From Fasciola hepatica (lineage: Eukaryota; Platyhelminthes; Trematoda; Plagiorchiida; Fasciolidae), in the NCBI GenBank assembly GCA_948099385.1, contig CANUEZ040000020.1, forward strand, positions 8,154,501-8,218,500: DNA of 64,000 bases, read 5' to 3'. The translations under genes and the position numbers were made by a program. The notes under the pieces are model-generated. The model was not told where the DNA came from. It saw only the letters and a program-made list of their open reading frames with translations, and ran no database searches. This document shows, in pieces, positions 58,230 to 64,000 of this stretch; position 1 is the stretch's first letter; every line of letters starts with the position of its first letter.

Positions 58230-60123
58230 TGTGGTTGGTTGGACCATACTTCGCGGTTTCCTTAGTAAACGCTCGCTTCGGACCTCTGTAGAGCGGGGAC
58301 CACTTGCGAAGATGAGTTCGCCCGAAGGTTGGTGTGCCGGCGGTTGAACGTAAAAAGGCGTGACATGACTCACTAGCGAATGATAACCCACAACAGCGAG
58401 AGTGGTCTGACGATCCACCAATCTGCGGCTCCGTGCATCAACTAACAAGTCAAAGTTGCAGGAAGTCAATGCCTAGAATTGGGTATGGGACGTCGGCGAT
58501 GATGAATACCCAACGAAAATTACGCTTTAAACCCAAGTTTAAGGTGAGCGACCGCTGGCCAAACGTTGGGATGGCCGTGCAATTGGCAGCGCGTAGTGTT
58601 TGGGCCTGCGGTATGCTATTGTCGCCTTTCGTTAGGGAGAGGACACTCACTTCGGCACCGGAATCTACAAGGAATAGGTCATTTGAAATGACGTCCTTAC
58701 ATTCAAAAGGCGACTGTTGGTCTGATACCCGGCTTCGTAGGTCGCCACCACGGGCCGGGGGTTTAGTTTCCCTGATGAGAACCGGGAAACGTACACCCTT
58801 GTTCGCGTCGTTTGGCTCCCTCATCAAATCGACTGTGGTAGTTACAACACCCCTCCTTTGAAGAGCCAAAACGTCGTCGCAGTGACGGACTATGGAGCCT
58901 AGGTGAGCGTGCGCGATGCCGCTCCTGTGACCTACTTCTTCTTACTGCTAGGCGTTGCAGGCTCGCGTCAACTCTAGACAAAACTGACGCGAGGTCGTTA
59001 GATGTTGGCAAGGCGGGCACCGTTCTGACGGAGGACCTGGGTACTCCAGCTACAGCGGGGTTGTATCGTGACATAATGTCACCAGCTATTGCTTCAGTTT
59101 CCTCCAGCGAGCATTTGCGCGTGGCACTTAGTAAAACTGGAATGTTGTGCGGCAAACGCTGCAGCCAAAGTTCCCTTAAGAGCGGGTCCGCGCCTACCGT
59201 CGGTCCCCTCAAGCGCTGCATCTCACGCAGCAGTTCGGAAGGCTTCCTGCTTCCGAGCTCAATGTTTTGAAGTTGTTGCATACGTTGATCCTGCGTTGGG
59301 GTCGTGCGGGCAATGACGGCCTCCTTCAAAACCTTAGCTTCGGGGAGAGATTATTACGTCCCTGACTTGCATTGTGACCTCCGGTAGGAGACGGCCTGCT
59401 ACCCACCTGAAGTGGCTGGCTACACTGGTTATACGGCAGTTTTCGAATTCTAACTCGACCAACGTGAACCAGAGTTCCGGATCAGCAGGTGTGAATGCCG
59501 GTATGTGCAGCGTGGTCGCCCCAACAGTGGGGTCTGAGCAGGGTTTCCGTTCGGCAGACATAGCGATTACTTTATAGAATACAGACGGGAAAAGAAATCA
59601 ACTACCAATGGGGCAATATAATCTTCGGGAAAAAATCACGACGAACTAGACACACAAAATATGTATGGACAAAAAAAATTATTTGGTAAACCAACCAAAA
59701 AAAATCAACAGATAGGGAAACAATAAAACACACAAAAACGCACGCAGACGGGACATTGAACGGTAGAAAACAAGGAAACTCACGTGACCTGGGGATCAAG
59801 TCGGGCTCACCAATTGTAAGGTTTATTAGACCTTACTTCGCGGTTTCCTTAGTAAACGCGTGCTTCGGTCCTTTGTACTGCATGGACCACCTGCACGTTA
59901 CTCCAATGTGCGGCACTACACGAATATGTTAACCAGAACAGTATTCTCCACGCCCCATGAGAACGAGAAGGCGATTGAGAGAGATAGTGGTTAGCGTATA
60001 TTTTAGGAGTGTGCGTGAGAGCGTGCGCAAGAGCAACGGTCAAATGGCCACCGCGCTTGGCAGTCAGCGTTCAGTTAAAAAATAAACGTGGTAAAAGTAC
60101 GAATGAAGATGACTACCGCTACA
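58230..60123 (-). mobile_element. Inverted, internally deleted CsRn1-like relic, second tandem copy
   Basis: Carries the minus-strand LTR (60123-59815), broken gag (59561-58763) with the same 2-bp deletion, DSG protease remnant, conserved recoding hairpin (58728-58759) and LTR end fragment (from 58230). The only difference noticed from copy 1 is T at 60057 in the LTR. Confidence 0.85.
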
Positions 60124-61143
60124 GGAGCATCACTTACGACCCACTCATCCACTGTATCGAAACCCAACATCACAATGTATGTTTGACTTTTCCTCGTAAG
60201 ATCCCAGAAGACAGCACACACCCCTTTCATCCCGATCTTAGCACTTGTACATCAACATCTGCCACTCGATAGCAATACAAATACCTGTTTGTTTGCATTT
60301 GGGCATATGGATCCTCTGTAGTTCCCTGCCTCACCCATTTCCTCACCTAACCAAATGCCATCATCGCCGACTTTTTAACTGGCTGCGGTAAGAGTACATT
60401 TCGACCCTATTGCTGACTTTTGCAGTGCAGTGATTGCGTAGCAGCTGAATATTCGCCGTCGAGTGCATTAAGCATACACTTTATTTGACAGACTGACAAC
60501 TTAGAAAGCTAGATTTCTTATTTCCAACTATCCGAGCTCGATCATTCGTGACAACCGGCTAAATCTACGGAACGGTCGTCTTTTGTTCGGCGGGTGTGTG
60601 GTTACCGTAATAAAGCCTCAAAGACAACAATCGCGGGATTATGCACGAAAGATATTTCCTGTAATCCCTCTTAAAGTAATTCTTTCATTGCCTGGGTAAA
60701 TCTTCCTTCTTCCCCGGGATGGACGGCCCATCGTTGCAATACAACCGACCACATCAATTACCGTACCGTTTGAATTTTAAATCAATTTCCCAGATTATAA
60801 ATATTGATTGGGTTGCTTCACAACGTACATACTGTGGCTCCTTGATGGAGCTCGATTGTGGACACTAATGACTCAGCGCTAAGCAGCTCGTAACCTTTTT
60901 CCATGCAGCAGGGCTGCGCTTTTAAGTTGTCCGCTAGCATTCATGATCAGTGATTTTCGTCAGTTTCAACCACGATTCCACCGCTCTACTTGTGAGCCGT
61001 TGAACCGTATCTCCTTGAGCTTACCTGATGTTCGGTGTCGCTGCAGCATTGAGGCGTGATCAAAAAATTGCTATGAGAAAGCTCATTGTCCCTCATGTCA
61101 CTTACCGACGTCTAAACGCACTCTGGCAACCTTTGGAATACCT
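60124..61143. other. Unassigned stretch, second copy of 26945-27964
   Basis: No gene or motif recognised between the two oppositely oriented LTRs. Confidence 0.4.
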
Positions 61144-61509
61144 TGTAGCGGTTGCCATCTTCATTCGTACTTTTACCACGTTTATTGTTTAACTGAACGC
61201 TGACTGCCAAGCGCGGTGGCCATTTGACCGTCGCTCTTGCGCACGCTCCCAAATACACGCTAACCACTATCTCTCTCAATCGCCTTCTCGTTCTCATGGG
61301 GCGTGGAGAGTACTGTTCTGGTTAACATATTCGTGCAGTGCCGCACATTGGAGTAACGTGCAGGTGGTCCACGCAGTACAAAGGACCGAAGCACGCGTTT
61401 ACTAAGGAAACTGCGAAGTAAGGTGTAATCAACCTTACACACGTAGTACAAAGCACCGAAGCACGCGTTTACTAAGGAAACCGCGGAGTAAGGTCTAATA
61501 AACCTTACA
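61144..61509 (+). repeat. Solo LTR with duplicated 3' end, second tandem copy
   Basis: 296-bp LTR (61144-61439) plus the adjoining 70-bp repeat of its end (61440-61509). No difference noticed from copy 1. Confidence 0.85.
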
Positions 61510-61674
61510 CCCCTCTGTCGAGACCAATGTTCAATGGATCTAACGAGATTTGTAAAATCTTTCGCAAACAGTCCGGGAATTATGACGCGGGAGTCCTAGA
61601 GCAAAAGAATACAAATCGTATTGTCAAATGAAACGGGGTAGAAAGTGACATGAATCGTATCAAGTAAAAGGTGA

Positions 61675-61823
61675 GTTCAAGAAAAAACTTGTAACACGAA
61701 GAAATTTCTTTTCGATATATCACTTCAGGCATTGACATATATAATACTGGGTACTATATATGTCAGTGCCTGAAGTGATATATCGAAAATAAATTTCTTC
61801 GTGTTACAAGTTTTTTCATGAAC
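61675..61823. repeat. 149-bp foldback, second tandem copy
   Basis: Same two 73-bp arms and 3-base loop. The arms keep the same few mismatches, so the palindrome has not been homogenised between tandem copies since duplication. Confidence 0.85.
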
Positions 61824-61868
61824 CGATGGGCATATTCTATGATTTGAAAAGGTGAGTTGTCAAACTTC

Positions 61869-64000
61869 GGATAAAATAACTATGACGCGATCTGTCCGGC
61901 CAATTGTTACACCGAGGTACTTGACGATCGATACTCCTTGTGGTGACTCCTCCTTGATGACTATGTATGGGTTGGATACCATCAAGTTAGAGTATTGATG
62001 GGTTTTGTGGAGATAGAACAGAATACCAGAGTGCTTCGCCTTAGGTTTCGGTCTGAAGACCGATTGAAGAGCTTGATTACTTTTTGTTGTACAGGGGGAA
62101 GTGTGGAGCTGTTAGAAATGGGCATTCCGAAAATTACATCATCGGCGTATTCAATGAGGAGACAATCGTCATAAACGGACATGGATGAGATAAAAGCAAG
62201 ATGGCACTCTGGAGAGCGCTTTGTGTAGAAGGAAGCATGGAAGTGTGGCGGTTCGATAAAGATGCGAGACAAATAGGAAGTATGTTACCAAAATGTAAGC
62301 GTATAGAAACGTGCAACAGAAGTAGAAAAAGGGCGACTCACAGCATGTCCACAGTGTTCGGCAATTTGACATCAAACCGGCCACATAAAAACTTCTCGCC
62401 TAGCTACCTTGGACGCAGCTTCTGGACAGGCGGTTGTGCATCATTTGGATGGGCCCTATTAATTCCACAGTTGGCTGCCGAGTCACGGTAGGTGCACGAA
62501 GATTGCGTCTGGGCTTGTGTTAGTTCGTTCGTTTTTGCCACAAGTCACACAACGCTCACAGGTAAAACAGAGAAAACAATCCGTGGCAACCTTTTGCGGA
62601 TGCTTTGAAAATGTGTACTCATTAATTTGATAAAACAGTAAAATGTGTACAATATGGTGAGGAGAAAATGGTAGAATATGAGGAACGTACAGAGTACCAC
62701 AGAAGTTCGGCCACAGTGTGGTGTGAATTGTTTTCGATTGGAAAAGTAGTTGAATAGAAGATTATTACTGGAGGTATTGACACCCGATTCAGCAAGTACA
62801 TGGAGTAATTTTGATCTATTAACGCAATTAAATGTGTCACTATATTCAAAGAAACGGACCCTGACTACTTGACTTTTGCGATCAACATATGACAAAACAG
62901 AATGGGTGAGAGAGGCTACGGCACCAAGGGCATATTTTGATTGGCGACATGCAAGTAGCATCGAACCCAACACATTGATCTATGCAGACAGTATTTTCAG
63001 CATAATCTTTTCAAACAGCTTAAGAGCTACCGATGTGCTAGCTATTGGACGTGGTTTATATGTACCCCGCTTGGTACTGGAGTGATAGAATCCACTTTCC
63101 AACAATCGAGAATAAAATTAAGATCTGAACATAAGTCAAATAGACCAGAAAATCCAGGGAATAATGTGCTTGCACATTCCTTTAAGAAGATCGGTTGTAA
63201 GCATTCTGGGGCGCTTGTCTTGTTTCCATGGAGGTGAGTGAGCTCTTTATATACGTCCAATGGGGTGATGCTTTCCGTGTCAGGGTTCCGGTGGAGGTCA
63301 GCATCGTACTTCGGGATGACTGGTAGGTACGAGGCAGCGGTGAATCGACGATTAGGTTCATCAACGCCTGCTAAGGGTGCTCTTTTACGAGAATTGACAC
63401 CGCCAAGGTGCATGATCAGCTTTTACGTCTGCCTGCAATTGCTACTGGCGGTCAGCGATTGGACATGCAAAGCGTTCAGTGTGTAAAGTTGTTTTGATGG
63501 ATTTCGATTGAGCTCTCATTATACCGTGGTCCCTGGCTCTGAAGATGCGCTTCTTCACACGACGCAATTATTCCAGAAAAGGGGAAGAGTAACGGTGGGG
63601 TCAGATGTACAGTGTTTCCACGCGGCGGCAAACATTGAGCCAGAAGTTAGGGTTAGCCAAACGACGAGGATTCAGAGTGAGAAACTAGGCTTAGGTCAGA
63701 ATGGTCAACCATAACTCCGAGTTGTGTCAGGTTTTCTGGGTGACACTGTCGACTTTATATTTTATGGTCACGGCTTTGAGCGAAACGTGCGTGTCCACTC
63801 TTAGAGCAAACCATTGGCGAAACCTTTAAAATCGCATGATCAGAACAGCCAAGTGGAGGACGACAGGTAATATGAAACAAGTCCGGAGTACTAACAAGAA
63901 AAAGGTTTAACGTGGCATGAGGTCTGGCTGGGAAGGTAACAAAAATTGTCAGGCCAAAGGTGTCAGGAATCTTACATTCATCCTATTTAAATCGCCACAT
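61869..64000 (-). pseudogene. Decayed non-LTR element NL-e, second tandem copy (partial)
   Basis: Contains the thumb (VKYLGVTIG), YADD (62138-62149) and RT entry blocks up to 63413. The endonuclease remnants seen at 30560-31490 in copy 1 are mostly beyond the window end. Confidence 0.72.

Larger units (their letters stand above)
37135..64000 (+). repeat. Tandem segmental duplication, copy 2 (partial, runs off window)
   Basis: This begins directly after the end of copy 1 and reproduces 3959-30821. At the junction the left unit ends ...ACAAACTA and the right unit starts AACTGAACTC; the original left boundary reads ...GGTTCACT before the same AACTGAACTC. Shared bases at the breakpoints are therefore only about three (ACT) plus one extra A, so no long repeat mediates the junction. 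Distinguishing bases relative to copy 1 are T at 43209, G at 44739, T at 47564, T at 60057, seventeen Gs at 42990-43006 and twelve Ts at 48011-48022. Confidence 0.95.

Noticed and set aside
1..64000. tRNA, rRNA, riboswitch or CRISPR features
   Set aside because: No cloverleaf-like set of conserved arms, rRNA signature or regularly spaced repeat array was found on reading through both strands; a dedicated tRNA or rRNA scan was not possible here.

Overview
The window looks like intergenic, repeat-dominated DNA from an animal nuclear genome. A parasitic flatworm (trematode or cestode) is the best guess. The main evidence is a CsRn1-type Ty3/gypsy LTR retrotransposon: its Gag has the unusual CX2HX9CX3C zinc motif and its primer-binding site matches the 3' end of tRNA-Trp, both hallmarks of the clade first described from Clonorchis. 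Decayed non-LTR elements of the CR1/Jockey-like kind lie around it. No rRNA, tRNA, CRISPR, bacterial operon or convincing host exon was recognised.

The dominant structure is a head-to-tail tandem duplication with a 33,176-bp unit. Copy 1 is 3959-37134. Copy 2 starts at 37135 and is cut by the window end at 64000. By eye the copies differ by only four substitutions (10029/43209, 11559/44739, 14384/47564, 26878/60057) and two homopolymer lengths (G13 vs G17 at 9814/42990; T13 vs T12 at 14831/48011). This is either a very recent segmental duplication or an assembly artefact. Only 1-3958 lies outside the duplication.

Layout of one unit (copy 1): an unassigned pyrimidine-rich stretch (3959-6189); a cluster of decayed non-LTR reverse-transcriptase remnants, mostly on the minus strand (6190-11822), with a short plus-strand relative near 13.7 kb; a nearly complete LTR retrotransposon with 4-bp target duplication AAAG (14343-19769); a DNA-transposon-like element carrying a broken transposase (21355-24516); an inverted, internally deleted relative of the LTR element (25051-26944); a solo LTR with a duplicated end (27965-28330); a 149-bp near-perfect foldback (28496-28644); a decayed non-LTR element with endonuclease and RT remnants (28690-31490, minus); a second, transposase-less copy of the DNA-transposon-like family (31559-33512); and unassigned DNA to 37134.

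The LTR element has separate gag and pol frames joined by a textbook -1 recoding signal: heptamer GGGAAAC abutting the gag stop, a 6-nt spacer and a strong stem-loop. The signal is conserved in the diverged minus-strand relative. Pol is interrupted by an in-frame TGA between RNase H and integrase in both tandem copies, so the element as shown is not expected to be autonomous.
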